From positions 62,001 through 126,000 of the forward strand of contig NZ_FOKP01000008.1 of NCBI RefSeq assembly GCF_900112185.1: DNA of 64,000 bases, in the 5' to 3' direction. The position numbers and the translations under genes were made by a program. This DNA is from Allobosea sp. CRIB-10. Its GTDB lineage: Bacteria; Pseudomonadota; Alphaproteobacteria; Rhizobiales; Beijerinckiaceae. Below are positions 26,189 to 34,896 of this stretch, one piece after another. The notes below the pieces were generated by a model. That model was not told where the DNA came from, did not search any database, and saw nothing but the letters and a program-made list of their open reading frames with translations. Each line of letters starts with the position of its first letter. Position 1 is the stretch's first letter.

Positions 26189-26226
26189 TTGACTCACCTG
26201 ATCGCTCTGCCATTGTAGCGCTACAA
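26189..26226 (+). promoter_or_regulatory. LacI-type operator over a candidate promoter before module 2
   Basis: TTGTAGCGCTACAA at 26213-26226 is a perfect 14-bp palindrome centred on CG. TTGACT at 26189-26194 with 17-bp spacing to attgta (26212-26217) makes a plausible promoter whose -10 region the operator overlaps. It lies between the divergent LacI gene and the ATPase gene. Confidence 0.75.
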
Positions 26227-26293
26227 AATCAAAAGGGAACGGTTTTCCCATGCCGTCGCCAAAGACGATATTGCCCCGTGCCGGGGTGCCTCG

Positions 26294-27394
26294 ATGACGA
26301 CTGCCGGGCGGGGTTCGGCAGAGACGTTGACGCTCAGCGGCGTCCGCAAATCCTATGACTCCGTCCTCGCTGTCCGCGATCTCGATCTCGATGTCTCGGC
26401 GGGCGAGCTCGTCGCGCTGCTCGGCCCCTCCGGCTGCGGCAAGACCACGACCCTGCGCATGGTCGCGGGTTTCGAATATCCCGATTCAGGGGCCATCCTG
26501 ATCGGCGGAGCGGACGTGTCGCGCCTGCCGCCACATCGGCGCAAGCTCGGCATGGTTTTCCAGAACTACAGCCTGTTCCCGCATCGCACCGTTGCCGAGA
26601 ACATTGGCTTCGGCCTGCGCATGGCCGATGTCGGCCGGGCCGAGCGCGACCGGCGTGTGGCGGAGATGCTGGAGCTGATCCGGCTGCCGGACCGCGCCGA
26701 CATGTACCCGTCGCAGCTTTCGGGCGGCCAGCAGCAGCGCGTCGCGCTCGCCCGCTCGCTCATCGTCAATCCGAAGGTGCTGCTGCTCGACGAGCCGCTG
26801 GGCGCGCTCGACAAGTCGCTGCGCGAGAGCATGCAGTTCGAGATCAGGAGCATGCAGCAGCGCCTCGGCATCACGACGCTGCTGGTCACCCATGATCAGG
26901 AAGAGGCCCTGTCGATGTCGGACAGGGTCGCGGTGATGCAGGGCGGGCGCATCCTCCAGATCGGCACGCCGACGGACATCTACGACAGGCCGCAGAGCCG
27001 CTTCGTCGCCGAATTCCTCGGGGCCTCGAACATCTTCGCAGGCAAGGTCGCGCCCGATGGCCGCACCCTCATCCTGCCCGGGCCGGGCGGCGAGGTGCCG
27101 GTGCCGCTGGCCGAGCCGGCGACGCCGGGCGCCGCGCTGACGCTCTCGGTCAGGCCGGAGCGGATGCGGCTCGCAGCTGAGCCCGGCGACGGCGCCAACT
27201 TCGCAGGCAGAGTCGTCGGCGCCGTGTTTCGCGGCAACTATGCCGCCTATCAGGTCGAGGCCGCGCAGCTCGGGCGCGAATTGATCGTCTATCGGCAGGC
27301 GGACGGGCCGCTCGGCACCGTCTCCTTCCGCCTCGGCGATGGTTTGACGCTCGGCTGGGCGCCGCAGGACGCGGTGCCGATCGATGCGGAGTGA
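26294..27394 (+). CDS. ABC transporter ATP-binding protein, PotA/UgpC type
   Basis: A 366-residue ATPase with Walker A LLGPSGCGKTTTLRMVAGFE, Q-loop MVFQNYSLFPHRTV, signature LSGGQQQRVALARSL, Walker B VLLLDEPLGALD and the switch histidine in LLVTHDQEEALSMSDRVAVM. A C-terminal TOBE-type regulatory domain begins near residue 240. It is the first gene of module 2 and powers the binding protein and permeases at 31477-34249. In principle it might also energise the ATPase-less sugar importer at 8373-11550, as MalK/UgpC-type ATPases are often shared; this is inference only. Confidence 0.93.
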   Translation: MTTAGRGSAETLTLSGVRKSYDSVLAVRDLDLDVSAGELVALLGPSGCGKTTTLRMVAGFEYPDSGAILIGGADVSRLPPHRRKLGMVFQNYSLFPHRTVAENIGFGLRMADVGRAERDRRVAEMLELIRLPDRADMYPSQLSGGQQQRVALARSLIVNPKVLLLDEPLGALDKSLRESMQFEIRSMQQRLGITTLLVTHDQEEALSMSDRVAVMQGGRILQIGTPTDIYDRPQSRFVAEFLGASNIFAGKVAPDGRTLILPGPGGEVPVPLAEPATPGAALTLSVRPERMRLAAEPGDGANFAGRVVGAVFRGNYAAYQVEAAQLGRELIVYRQADGPLGTVSFRLGDGLTLGWAPQDAVPIDAE

Positions 27395-27400
27395 GGTTGC

Positions 27401-29467
27401 ATGACGAGTTCACAGGGACAGGGCGCGCGGATCGGCATCGATGTCGGCGGCACCTTCACGGATTTCGTGCTGGCCGATCCGCAGGGCGGCGGGCTGGTCT
27501 ACTACAAGGAGCCGTCGACTCCGGACGAGCCGTCGCGCGCTTTGATCGAGGGGCTTAAGTCGCTGCTCGGCAAGGCCGGCCTGACCGCGGCCGACGTCTC
27601 TTTGCTGATGCACGGCACGACGATCGGCCTCAACGCGATCATCCAGCGGCGCGGCGCCACCATCGCGCTCGTGGTCAGCAAGGGCTTCCGCGACATCCTG
27701 GAGATCGCCCGCAGCCGCATGCCCTCCTCCTTCGATTTCCATTCGAGCAAGGAGGAGCCGCTGGTCCCGCGCTGCGCCATCGTCGAGATCGATGCGCGCC
27801 TGTCGGCGGCCGGCGAGGTCACGCATGCTCCGGACGAGGCCGAGATCGCGCGCGTCGCCGCCGAGCTCAAGGCCCTGGGAGCCGATGCCGCCGCCCTCGT
27901 CCTGATCAACGGCTATGCCAGGCCGGAGGTCGAGATCGCGCTGGCCGAGAAGCTCTCGGCCGGCGCAGGCGGCCTCGCCATCACCTCGGCCGCAGCGATC
28001 TGGCCGGAGATCCGCGAATACGAACGAACCCTGGTCGCTTGCCTCAACGCCTATATCCAGCCCCTGATGCAGCGCTATTTCGCCGGGCTGAGGCAGGGCC
28101 TCGCCCGCGACGGCGTCGAGGCGCCGATCCTGGTGACCGCCTCCAATGGCGGCTCGCTCAGCCTGGCCTCCGCCATCGACCGACCGGTCGAGACGATCCT
28201 GTCCGGCCCCGCCTCGGGCGTGATGGCGGCGGCCCGGCTGGCGGAAGCGGCTGGCGTCAGCGCGATCATTTCCTTCGACATGGGCGGCACGTCCTCGGAC
28301 ATCGCCGTCGCTCATGCCGGCTCGGCGGAACTGGCGACGCGCACCGACATTGGCGGGCTGCCGCTTGTCCTGCCGGTCGTCGATGTCTCGGCGATCGGCG
28401 CCGGCGGCGGCTCGATCGTCTGGGTGGACGGGCACGGCGTCCTCAAGGTCGGGCCACGGAGCGCCGGCGCCATGCCCGGCCCGGTCTCCTATGGCCGCGG
28501 CGGCAAAGAGCCAGCGGTCACCGACTGCTATCTGGCGCTCGGCTATATCGACCCCGGCGGCTTCCTCGGGGGGCGCATGCGGCTGGACAAGGGCGCCGCC
28601 GAGCAGGCCCTGGCGGCGGTCGCGGAGCGCATCGGGCTCGCCGGGCCGGATGGTGCGGCGCGTGCGGCCGAAGGAGCGCTCGCCGTCACCACGGCCGGCA
28701 TGGCGACCGAGCTCTACAAGACCCTCGCCGCGCGCGGGCTCGATCCCGCGGGCTTCGCGCTCGTGCCCTTCGGCGGGGCTGGACCGACCCATGCCAACCT
28801 CCTGGCCGAGGAGGTCGGCATCGGCAGCGTCGTCATCCCGCCTGCTGCCGGGACCTTCTGCGCGCTCGGCGCGGTGGCGGCCGATCTGCGCCGCGACTTC
28901 GTGCGCAGCCTGCGCCGCCCTCTCGATGCGGCGAGCGCCGCGCTGCTGCAAACCGTCTTCGCCGAGCTTGCGGCCGAAGGCACCGCCTGGCTCGACCACG
29001 AAGGCGAGCAGGCGACCGGCCGGCGGATCGAGCGCGGGGTCGACATGCGCTATGCCGGCCAGGCCTATGAATTGCGCGTGCGGCTGAACGAGGATTGCCG
29101 CACGCAGGACGCGGTGGCCGAGGCCTTCCACCGCGAACATGAGCGCATCTACGGCTTCCGCGACGGCGACAGCCCGGTCGAGCTCGGCACGGCGCGGCTC
29201 GCCATGGTCGGCGAGACCCCGAAGCTGACCCAGCCCCGGATTCCCGCAGGCAGCGGCCAGCCGCAGGCCAACGGCCGTCGTCCGCTGTTCCGCCGCGGCG
29301 CCTGGCTCGATGCGGCGGTCTACGGCCGCGCTGCCTTCGGCGCCGGCGACACGGTGAGCGGGCCGGCGATCATCGAGCAGGAGGACACGACCACGATCCT
29401 GCTGCCCGGCTGGAGCGCGCGGGCGGACGAGGCCGGCAATCTGCATCTCGAAAGACAGCCGTCATGA
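27401..29467 (+). CDS. hyuA: Hydantoinase/oxoprolinase family protein, subunit A
   Basis: A 688-residue HyuA-type subunit of ATP-dependent hydantoinase, 5-oxoprolinase or acetone-carboxylase-like enzymes. It starts with the sugar-kinase-like ATP motif IGIDVGGTFTDFVLAD and has LMHGTTIGLNAIIQRRGA, the central VGRS-type metal region SAIISFDMGGTSSDIAVA, GGGSIVWVD, and the late LVPFGGAGPTHANLLAEEVG. Such enzymes use ATP to open a cyclic amide (hydantoin, N-methylhydantoin, oxoproline). It pairs with HyuB, which overlaps its stop by four bases. The operon also encodes a polyamine-type importer and an amine oxidoreductase, so the substrate is probably an imported cyclic nitrogen compound. Confidence 0.92.
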   Translation: MTSSQGQGARIGIDVGGTFTDFVLADPQGGGLVYYKEPSTPDEPSRALIEGLKSLLGKAGLTAADVSLLMHGTTIGLNAIIQRRGATIALVVSKGFRDILEIARSRMPSSFDFHSSKEEPLVPRCAIVEIDARLSAAGEVTHAPDEAEIARVAAELKALGADAAALVLINGYARPEVEIALAEKLSAGAGGLAITSAAAIWPEIREYERTLVACLNAYIQPLMQRYFAGLRQGLARDGVEAPILVTASNGGSLSLASAIDRPVETILSGPASGVMAAARLAEAAGVSAIISFDMGGTSSDIAVAHAGSAELATRTDIGGLPLVLPVVDVSAIGAGGGSIVWVDGHGVLKVGPRSAGAMPGPVSYGRGGKEPAVTDCYLALGYIDPGGFLGGRMRLDKGAAEQALAAVAERIGLAGPDGAARAAEGALAVTTAGMATELYKTLAARGLDPAGFALVPFGGAGPTHANLLAEEVGIGSVVIPPAAGTFCALGAVAADLRRDFVRSLRRPLDAASAALLQTVFAELAAEGTAWLDHEGEQATGRRIERGVDMRYAGQAYELRVRLNEDCRTQDAVAEAFHREHERIYGFRDGDSPVELGTARLAMVGETPKLTQPRIPAGSGQPQANGRRPLFRRGAWLDAAVYGRAAFGAGDTVSGPAIIEQEDTTTILLPGWSARADEAGNLHLERQPS

Positions 29468-31434
29468 AGCTCGATTCGGTCACGCTCGCGATCCTCGGCA
29501 ACAAGCTCGCAGCGGTCAGCGAGGAGATGTGCCTGACGCTGCAGCGCACCGGCCGCACGCTCTACGTCAAGGAAACCGCCGATTTCGCCTGCGCCCTGGC
29601 CGGGCTCGACGGGCGCTTCTTCGCCTATCCGCGCTCGATCGGCGTCTCCGGCTTCGTCGGGCTCGAATGCCTGCCGACGATTGCGGCCGTGGGGCCGCTC
29701 GAGCCGGGCGACGTCATCCTGACCAACGATCCCTATCGCTCGGAGGGCCTCTCCACCCATCTGCCCGATCTGCACATGATCGAGCCCTATTTCCACGAGG
29801 GCCGGATCGTCGCCTATGGCTGGTGCTTCGTGCACTGCTCGGATGTCGGCGGGCGCGTGCCGTCGAGCATCTCGCCGGTCAATACGGAGATCTTCCAGGA
29901 AGGTCTGCGCATCCCGCCGGTCAAGCTGATGCGGCGCGGCGAGATGGTGCCGGAGGTGCGCCTCTTCCTCGACGCCAACAGCCGCACGCCCGAGGCGAAC
30001 ATGGGCGATATCCGCGCCATGCTGGCCGCGCTGGCGGCCGGCCGGCGCCGCTTGGAGCAGACCATCGGCCAGCACGGGGCGGAGGCGGTCTGCGTCGCCG
30101 CGACCGATCTGATGAGCTATGCCGCGCAGAAGGCGCGCGCCGTGCTGAGGCGCGTACCGGACGGCACCTATCGCTTCAGCGACTATCTCGACGACGACGC
30201 CGCGACGCAGCTGCCCGTGCGCATCGCGCTCGCGGCGACCTTCGCCGACGGGACGGTCCATCTCGACTTCACCGGCACCGACCCGCAGGTCGCGACCGCG
30301 ATGAACATCCCCTCGCGCGGACGCCCGCATGCCTGGCTGACCCTGCGCGTGCTGGCGCTGGTCAACACGCTCGATCCGACGACGCCGCTCAATGCCGGCC
30401 TGCTCGAGCCGGTCAGGATCACCGCGCCCGAAGGCAGCCTCGTCAACCCGCAGGAGCCGGCGGCGACCGGCGTGCGCCATGCCGCGGCGATCCGCGTCAA
30501 CGACGTGCTCAACGGCGCCTTCGGCCTGGCGCTGCCGCAGGTGATGCCGGCGGCCTCCTCCGGCACCGTGATCCCGGTGGTCATGGCCGAGCCCGACGGC
30601 CGCGGCGGCCGGCGCGTCCAGGTGATCGAGCCGATGATCGGCGGCACCGGCGCCCGTTCCGGCCGGGACGGCGTCGACGGCCGCGACAGCGGCATCTCGA
30701 ACCTCGCCAACAATCCGGTCGAGACCGTCGAGGCCGAGCTCGGCGTCGAGATCATCAGCTATGCCCTGCGGCCCGATTCCGGCGGCGCCGGGCGCTGGCG
30801 CGGCGGCTGCGGCATGGAACTCACCTTCCGCGCCCTCACCGACGACACCAATGTGCTCGGTCGCGGCATGGAGCGCCTGCTGTTCAGGCCGTGGGGATCG
30901 AACGGCGGCCGGCCGGGCGCGCCGGGCGAGCTGATCGTCAATCGCGGCCTCTCCGGCGAGCGCCGGCTCGGCAAGATCGACGTCCTGACCATCAATGCCG
31001 GCGACACCGTCTCCTTCCTGACGCCCGGCGCGGGCGGCTGGGGCGATCCGGCCGAGCGCGATACCGGGGCCGTGCTGCACGATGTGCGCAACGGCTTCGT
31101 CAGCGCGGAGGCGGCCGTCCGCGACTATGGCGTGGTGATCCATGGCGGCACGGTGGACGAAGCCGAGACCAGGCTGCGCCGCGCCACCATGCAGCCCGCC
31201 GGCGGCCACGGGCCGGAGCGCGAGCGCTGGGATTCGGTCTTCACACCCGAGCTAATGGACCGGCTGAATGCGCGGCTCGTCGCCCTGCCCGGCTCGGCGC
31301 GGCAGCGCCGCCGCCGTGATATCCTCGCGCAGGCGCTCTGCGCCCTGCCGGACGGCTTCCCGCGCAGCGGGGCCGACGACGATGCCCTGCGCAGCGCGCG
31401 AGACCGGCTCGCAGCCGCGGCCGCCGCGCTTTGA
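29464..31434 (+). CDS. hyuB: Hydantoinase B/oxoprolinase family protein, subunit B
   Basis: A 656-residue HyuB partner. Marks are the N-terminal LDSVTLAILGNKLAAVSEEMCLTLQRTGRTLYVKETADFACAL-type region, GDVILTNDPYRSEGLSTHLPDLHMIEP, HCSDVGGRVPSS, LDFTGTDPQV and GGTGARSGRDGVDGRDSGISNLANNPVE. Its C-terminal part (GRGMERLLFRPWGSNGGRPG, VLTINAGDTVSFLTPGAGGWGDP) is typical. About 100 extra C-terminal residues, rich in Arg and Ala, extend beyond the GGWGDP motif. It forms the catalytic complex with HyuA. Confidence 0.92.
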   Translation: MKLDSVTLAILGNKLAAVSEEMCLTLQRTGRTLYVKETADFACALAGLDGRFFAYPRSIGVSGFVGLECLPTIAAVGPLEPGDVILTNDPYRSEGLSTHLPDLHMIEPYFHEGRIVAYGWCFVHCSDVGGRVPSSISPVNTEIFQEGLRIPPVKLMRRGEMVPEVRLFLDANSRTPEANMGDIRAMLAALAAGRRRLEQTIGQHGAEAVCVAATDLMSYAAQKARAVLRRVPDGTYRFSDYLDDDAATQLPVRIALAATFADGTVHLDFTGTDPQVATAMNIPSRGRPHAWLTLRVLALVNTLDPTTPLNAGLLEPVRITAPEGSLVNPQEPAATGVRHAAAIRVNDVLNGAFGLALPQVMPAASSGTVIPVVMAEPDGRGGRRVQVIEPMIGGTGARSGRDGVDGRDSGISNLANNPVETVEAELGVEIISYALRPDSGGAGRWRGGCGMELTFRALTDDTNVLGRGMERLLFRPWGSNGGRPGAPGELIVNRGLSGERRLGKIDVLTINAGDTVSFLTPGAGGWGDPAERDTGAVLHDVRNGFVSAEAAVRDYGVVIHGGTVDEAETRLRRATMQPAGGHGPERERWDSVFTPELMDRLNARLVALPGSARQRRRRDILAQALCALPDGFPRSGADDDALRSARDRLAAAAAAL

Positions 31435-31476
31435 CACCAGCCCGATGCAAACGCCCTCGAACCATGGAGCACTGCG

Positions 31477-32520
31477 ATGACGAAGCTGGACAGGCGTAGA
31501 TTTATCGGCGGCGCCACCGCCCTCGCCGCCGGCCTTGGCGGGATGCCGCACCTCGCGCGGGCGCAGGCCAAATCGATCACGGTCACCGCCTTCGGCGGCG
31601 TCTGGGAGGAGGCGGTGCGCAAATGCTTCGTCGCCCCGTTCGAGGCCAAGACCAAGGCGAAGGCCAATGTCTCGCTCGGCGGGCCGCCGCAATGGCTCGC
31701 GCAGGTCGAGGCCAGCCCGAAGAAGCCGCCGGTCGACGTGCTGATCATGACGCCCGACCTCGCGCTGACCGCAGCGAAGGCCGGCCTCGTCGACGACTTC
31801 ACGGTGGAGAAGCTGCCCAATCTGGCGAAGATCCCGAAGGAGCTGACCGACTCCGTCATGGGCAAGGGCACGCTGTTCGACTACGGCGTCGGCGGCATCA
31901 CCTTCAACAAGAACCGGGTGAAGAATCCGCCGAAATCCTTCGCCGAATTCGTCGACCGCGTCGCCAAGGGCGAGTTCGTCGCCTCGGTCCCGTCGATCAG
32001 CTATGCGGTGACGCCGATCATGCTGATCTGGGCCATGGCCAAGGCCTTCGGCGGCGGCACTGAGAACGTCGACCCGTTCTTCAAGGCCATGGAGAAGATG
32101 AAGAAGAACCTCGTCTTCTGGGCCGGCCCGAACGACTTCTTCAACCACCTCTCGTCCGGCGAAGCCGAGCTCGGCATCTATTTCGACGGCCGGACCTGGA
32201 ACCATTTCGATTCCGGCGCGACCTGGATCGACTTCATCAACCCGTTGGAAGGCGGCTCGCTCAACGGCGTCGCCGTGCAGAAGCCAGTCAATGCCGACCC
32301 GCTGGCCTGGGACTACATCAACGAGGTGCTGGACGCGAAGAACCAGACCCTCTTCGCCGAGATCATGAACTACGGCGTGACCAATACCGACGTGGTCTAC
32401 AGCGACAAGCTCAAGCCGCGGATCACGCCGTGGCAGCAGACCCAGTTCCCGCCCTATGAGGAGATCGCCAAGGTGCGCAACGACTGGGTCAACCGCTGGA
32501 ACCGCGAGATCGGACGCTGA
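31477..32520 (+). CDS. ABC transporter substrate-binding protein, polyamine/iron type
   Basis: A 347-residue periplasmic binding protein of the PotD/AfuA-like group. The N-terminus carries a Tat-type signal (LDRRRFIGGATALAAGLGGM, cleavage likely after LARAQA), so it may be exported folded. Family features are ITVTAFGGVWEEAVRKCFVAPFEAKT, the DYGVGGITFNKNRV segment and the late FAEIMNYGVTNTDVV. It follows hyuB by 42 bp and is separated from the first permease by a perfect 13-bp stem-loop. It presumably selects the substrate of module 2. Confidence 0.9.
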   Translation: MTKLDRRRFIGGATALAAGLGGMPHLARAQAKSITVTAFGGVWEEAVRKCFVAPFEAKTKAKANVSLGGPPQWLAQVEASPKKPPVDVLIMTPDLALTAAKAGLVDDFTVEKLPNLAKIPKELTDSVMGKGTLFDYGVGGITFNKNRVKNPPKSFAEFVDRVAKGEFVASVPSISYAVTPIMLIWAMAKAFGGGTENVDPFFKAMEKMKKNLVFWAGPNDFFNHLSSGEAELGIYFDGRTWNHFDSGATWIDFINPLEGGSLNGVAVQKPVNADPLAWDYINEVLDAKNQTLFAEIMNYGVTNTDVVYSDKLKPRITPWQQTQFPPYEEIAKVRNDWVNRWNREIGR

Positions 32521-32527
32521 CCGGCGG

Positions 32528-32557
32528 GCTGCTGCCGCCCGTTTGGGCGGCAGCAGC
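32528..32557 (+). promoter_or_regulatory. Perfect 13-bp stem-loop between binding-protein and permease genes
   Basis: GCTGCTGCCGCCC (32528-32540) and its exact complement GGGCGGCAGCAGC (32545-32557) flank a GTTT loop, eight bases after the binding-protein stop. With no T-run following, it is more likely an mRNA-stabilising or attenuating hairpin than a full terminator. Confidence 0.75.
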
Positions 32558-32581
32558 GACTTCCGGACGAAGGTCGTGACG

Positions 32582-33439
32582 ATGCAAGCTCCCGCGCCAG
32601 CACTGGACGGACGCAAGAAGCCGCGAGGGATGTCGTGGCTGCTGGCGCTGCCGGCCGCGCTCTTCCTCTTCGTCTTCTTCGTGCTGCCTTTGCTCGACAA
32701 CGGCATGCGCAGCCTCGTCGGCGGCGACGGCCAGCTGACGCTGACGCGCTATTCGGCATTGCTGACCGACAGCTTCTATCTGCGCGTCACGGCGGAGACG
32801 ATCCTGCTCTCGGCCGGCGTCACGGCGATCTGCATCGTGATCGGCTACCCCGTCGCCTATGTGCTGGTGCGCAAGTCCGGCCGCTGGGCGGGCCTGATCA
32901 TCTTCCTGCTGATCGCCCCGCTGCTGACCTCGATCATCATGCGCACCTTCGGCTGGCAGGTGCTGTTCGCGCGGCGCGGCCTCGTCAACAACCTGCTGCT
33001 CGACCAGCTCGGGCTGATCGAGGCCCCGTTGCGCCTGACCAATTCGCCGGGCATCGCCATCGCCGCGCTCGTGCACGTGCTCGTGCCCTATATGGTCCTC
33101 TCGATCGCGACGGTGCTGCAATCGGTCGACAGGCGGCTGGAGGAATCGGCCAAGATCCTCGGCGCCGGACGCCTGCGCGCCTTCCGCGAGATCACGCTGC
33201 CGCTCTCGCTCGACGGCATCGGCACCGGCGCGATCCTGGTCTTCATGATCGCCAATGGCAGCTTCGTCACGCTGGTCCTGCTCGGCGGCGGCCTCCAGAC
33301 CCTGCCGCTCCTGATCTACCAGCAGTTCAACACCACCCGCGATTTCGGCATGGCGAGCGCGATGAGCACGCTGCTGCTCGTGGTCGCGCTCTCCTGCCTC
33401 TTCCTGCAATTGCGCCTCGTGCGCCGTCGCGGAGCCTGA
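32582..33439 (+). CDS. ABC transporter permease, PotB type
   Basis: A 285-residue permease with about six membrane spans, starting MSWLLALPAALFLFVFFVLPLLDNGMRSLV after a short arm. The EAA loop reads LEESAKILGAGRLRAFREITLPLSLDGI. The ATG at 32582 is used because the frame upstream of it would overlap the stem-loop and the binding-protein gene. It is followed after three bases by its partner. Confidence 0.9.
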   Translation: MQAPAPALDGRKKPRGMSWLLALPAALFLFVFFVLPLLDNGMRSLVGGDGQLTLTRYSALLTDSFYLRVTAETILLSAGVTAICIVIGYPVAYVLVRKSGRWAGLIIFLLIAPLLTSIIMRTFGWQVLFARRGLVNNLLLDQLGLIEAPLRLTNSPGIAIAALVHVLVPYMVLSIATVLQSVDRRLEESAKILGAGRLRAFREITLPLSLDGIGTGAILVFMIANGSFVTLVLLGGGLQTLPLLIYQQFNTTRDFGMASAMSTLLLVVALSCLFLQLRLVRRRGA

Positions 33440-33442
33440 GCG

Positions 33443-34249
33443 ATGCGCGCGCGCAAGCGGGACTGGATCGATATCGGCCTCGTCGCCTTCACGGTGCTGT
33501 TCTTCACCTTCATGCTGGCGCCGATCATCGTGGTCGTCGTCGTCTCCTTCACCTCGGCCGGCTATGTCGCCTTCCCGATCCCCGGCTGGTCGCTGAAGTG
33601 GTTCGCCAACATCTTCGCCTATCAGCCTTTCGTCGGCGCGCTGAAGGTCAGCATCGGCGTCGCGATCGCCGCGACGCTGCTCTCCTGCCTGATCGGCGTG
33701 CCGGCCTGCCTCTATCTGGCGCGCTCGCGGAGAGCCTGGGCCAGCGCGGTGATGACCTTCCTGCTCTCGCCGCTCTCGATGCCGATGATCGTCATCGGCT
33801 TCGCCTCGCTGTTCTTCCTGTCCTGGCTCGGGATCGGCATCACCTTCACCGCCTTGCTGATCACCCATACGGTCGTCTGCCTGCCCTATGTCATCAGGAC
33901 CGTCGCGGGCGTCTATGCCGGCCTGCCTTCCGCCTATGAGGAGGCGGCGGCGATCCTCGGCGCCGATCCGGCGCGCGTCTTCTGGCACGTCACGCTGCCG
34001 CTGATCCGGCCGGGAATCATGGCAGGCGCGCTGTTCTCCTTCCTGACTTCCTTCGACAATCTGCCGATCAGCTATTTCTTCGCCAGCGCAAGCACCGGCA
34101 CGCTGCCGGTGGTGATGCTGAGCTATCTGGAAAACCAGTTCGACCCGACGATCGCGGCGCTGAGCTCGCTGCAATTGCTGATGGCGGTGGTCGCACTGCT
34201 GATCGTCGACCGGGTCTACGGCATCGACAAGATGACGGTGGCGGCATGA
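33443..34249 (+). CDS. ABC transporter permease, PotC type
   Basis: A 268-residue partner permease. The first span is IGLVAFTVLFFTFMLAPIIVVVVVSF, and FPIPGWSLKWFANIF follows, as is usual for PotC proteins. The coupling loop is YEEAAAILGADPARVFWHVTLPLIRPGI. The stop overlaps the start of the next gene (ATGA), linking transport to the downstream VOC protein. Confidence 0.92.
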   Translation: MRARKRDWIDIGLVAFTVLFFTFMLAPIIVVVVVSFTSAGYVAFPIPGWSLKWFANIFAYQPFVGALKVSIGVAIAATLLSCLIGVPACLYLARSRRAWASAVMTFLLSPLSMPMIVIGFASLFFLSWLGIGITFTALLITHTVVCLPYVIRTVAGVYAGLPSAYEEAAAILGADPARVFWHVTLPLIRPGIMAGALFSFLTSFDNLPISYFFASASTGTLPVVMLSYLENQFDPTIAALSSLQLLMAVVALLIVDRVYGIDKMTVAA

Positions 34250-34896
34250 CGCTCGCCTTGCCGATCGACCATGTTGTGGTCCTGGTGGACGATCTCGCCG
34301 CTGCGGGCGCCGCCTTCGCGCAGGCCGGCTTCCAGGTGACGCCCGAGACGCGGCACAGCGCGGCGATGGGGACCGCGAACCGCTGCGTCATGCTGGATGG
34401 CAGCTATATCGAGCTCATGGGCATCGTCGCGGAAACCGAGGCCAATCTCACCTGGCGCCGCCTCCTTGCCGAAGGTCCCGGCCTGCGCGGGATCGCCTTT
34501 GCGAGCGAGGACATCAATGCAGCTGCCGGCGGGCTCGCGCGGAGCGGCATTGCGGCTGGGCCCGTGCGCCATTTCTCGCGCGCGACCGAAGCCGCCGAAC
34601 TACGCTTCTCAGTGGTCCGTATCGAGCCGGACGAAACGCCCGGCCTGCAATGCCTGGTCTGCCAGCATCACAGCCGCGATGTCCTCTGGCAGCCCGCGCT
34701 GATGCGGCATCCCAACGGCGCCACCGGTCTCACCGGCATCACGGTGCCGCAGGCCGATGCCCTCACACGCTTTGCGGTCGAATCCGGTGTCACAACGAGC
34801 ACGGGCACCGCCAATCTGACCATCACCGCGACCACGGCCGCTCGATACGACCTGCGCGACACATGCGGCCTGACGATCGAGATGGTGACGGCGTGA
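34246..34896 (+). CDS. VOC/glyoxalase-like domain protein
   Basis: A 216-residue protein of the glyoxalase-like 3 group. It begins PIDHVVVLVDDLAAAGAAFAQAGFQVTPETRH, the usual beta-alpha-beta metal-binding unit with His in DHVVV, and has MLDGSYIELMGIV further on. A second half repeats the fold (HPNGATGLTGITV). Members include ring-cleavage dioxygenases, isomerases and epimerases; the reaction here is unknown. It overlaps both neighbours by four bases, so it is a firm part of the operon and probably handles an intermediate between ring opening and oxidation. Confidence 0.85.
   Translation: MTLALPIDHVVVLVDDLAAAGAAFAQAGFQVTPETRHSAAMGTANRCVMLDGSYIELMGIVAETEANLTWRRLLAEGPGLRGIAFASEDINAAAGGLARSGIAAGPVRHFSRATEAAELRFSVVRIEPDETPGLQCLVCQHHSRDVLWQPALMRHPNGATGLTGITVPQADALTRFAVESGVTTSTGTANLTITATTAARYDLRDTCGLTIEMVTA

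Noticed and set aside
27410..29446. A 678-codon open frame on the minus strand opposite hyuA, and similar long frames opposite hyuB, cyoB (38807-40771) and the dipeptide-binding protein (19592-21157).
   Set aside because: All are fully antisense to confidently identified genes. Their translations are Arg/Ala/Gly/Asp-rich with no family features, an effect of high GC at third positions.
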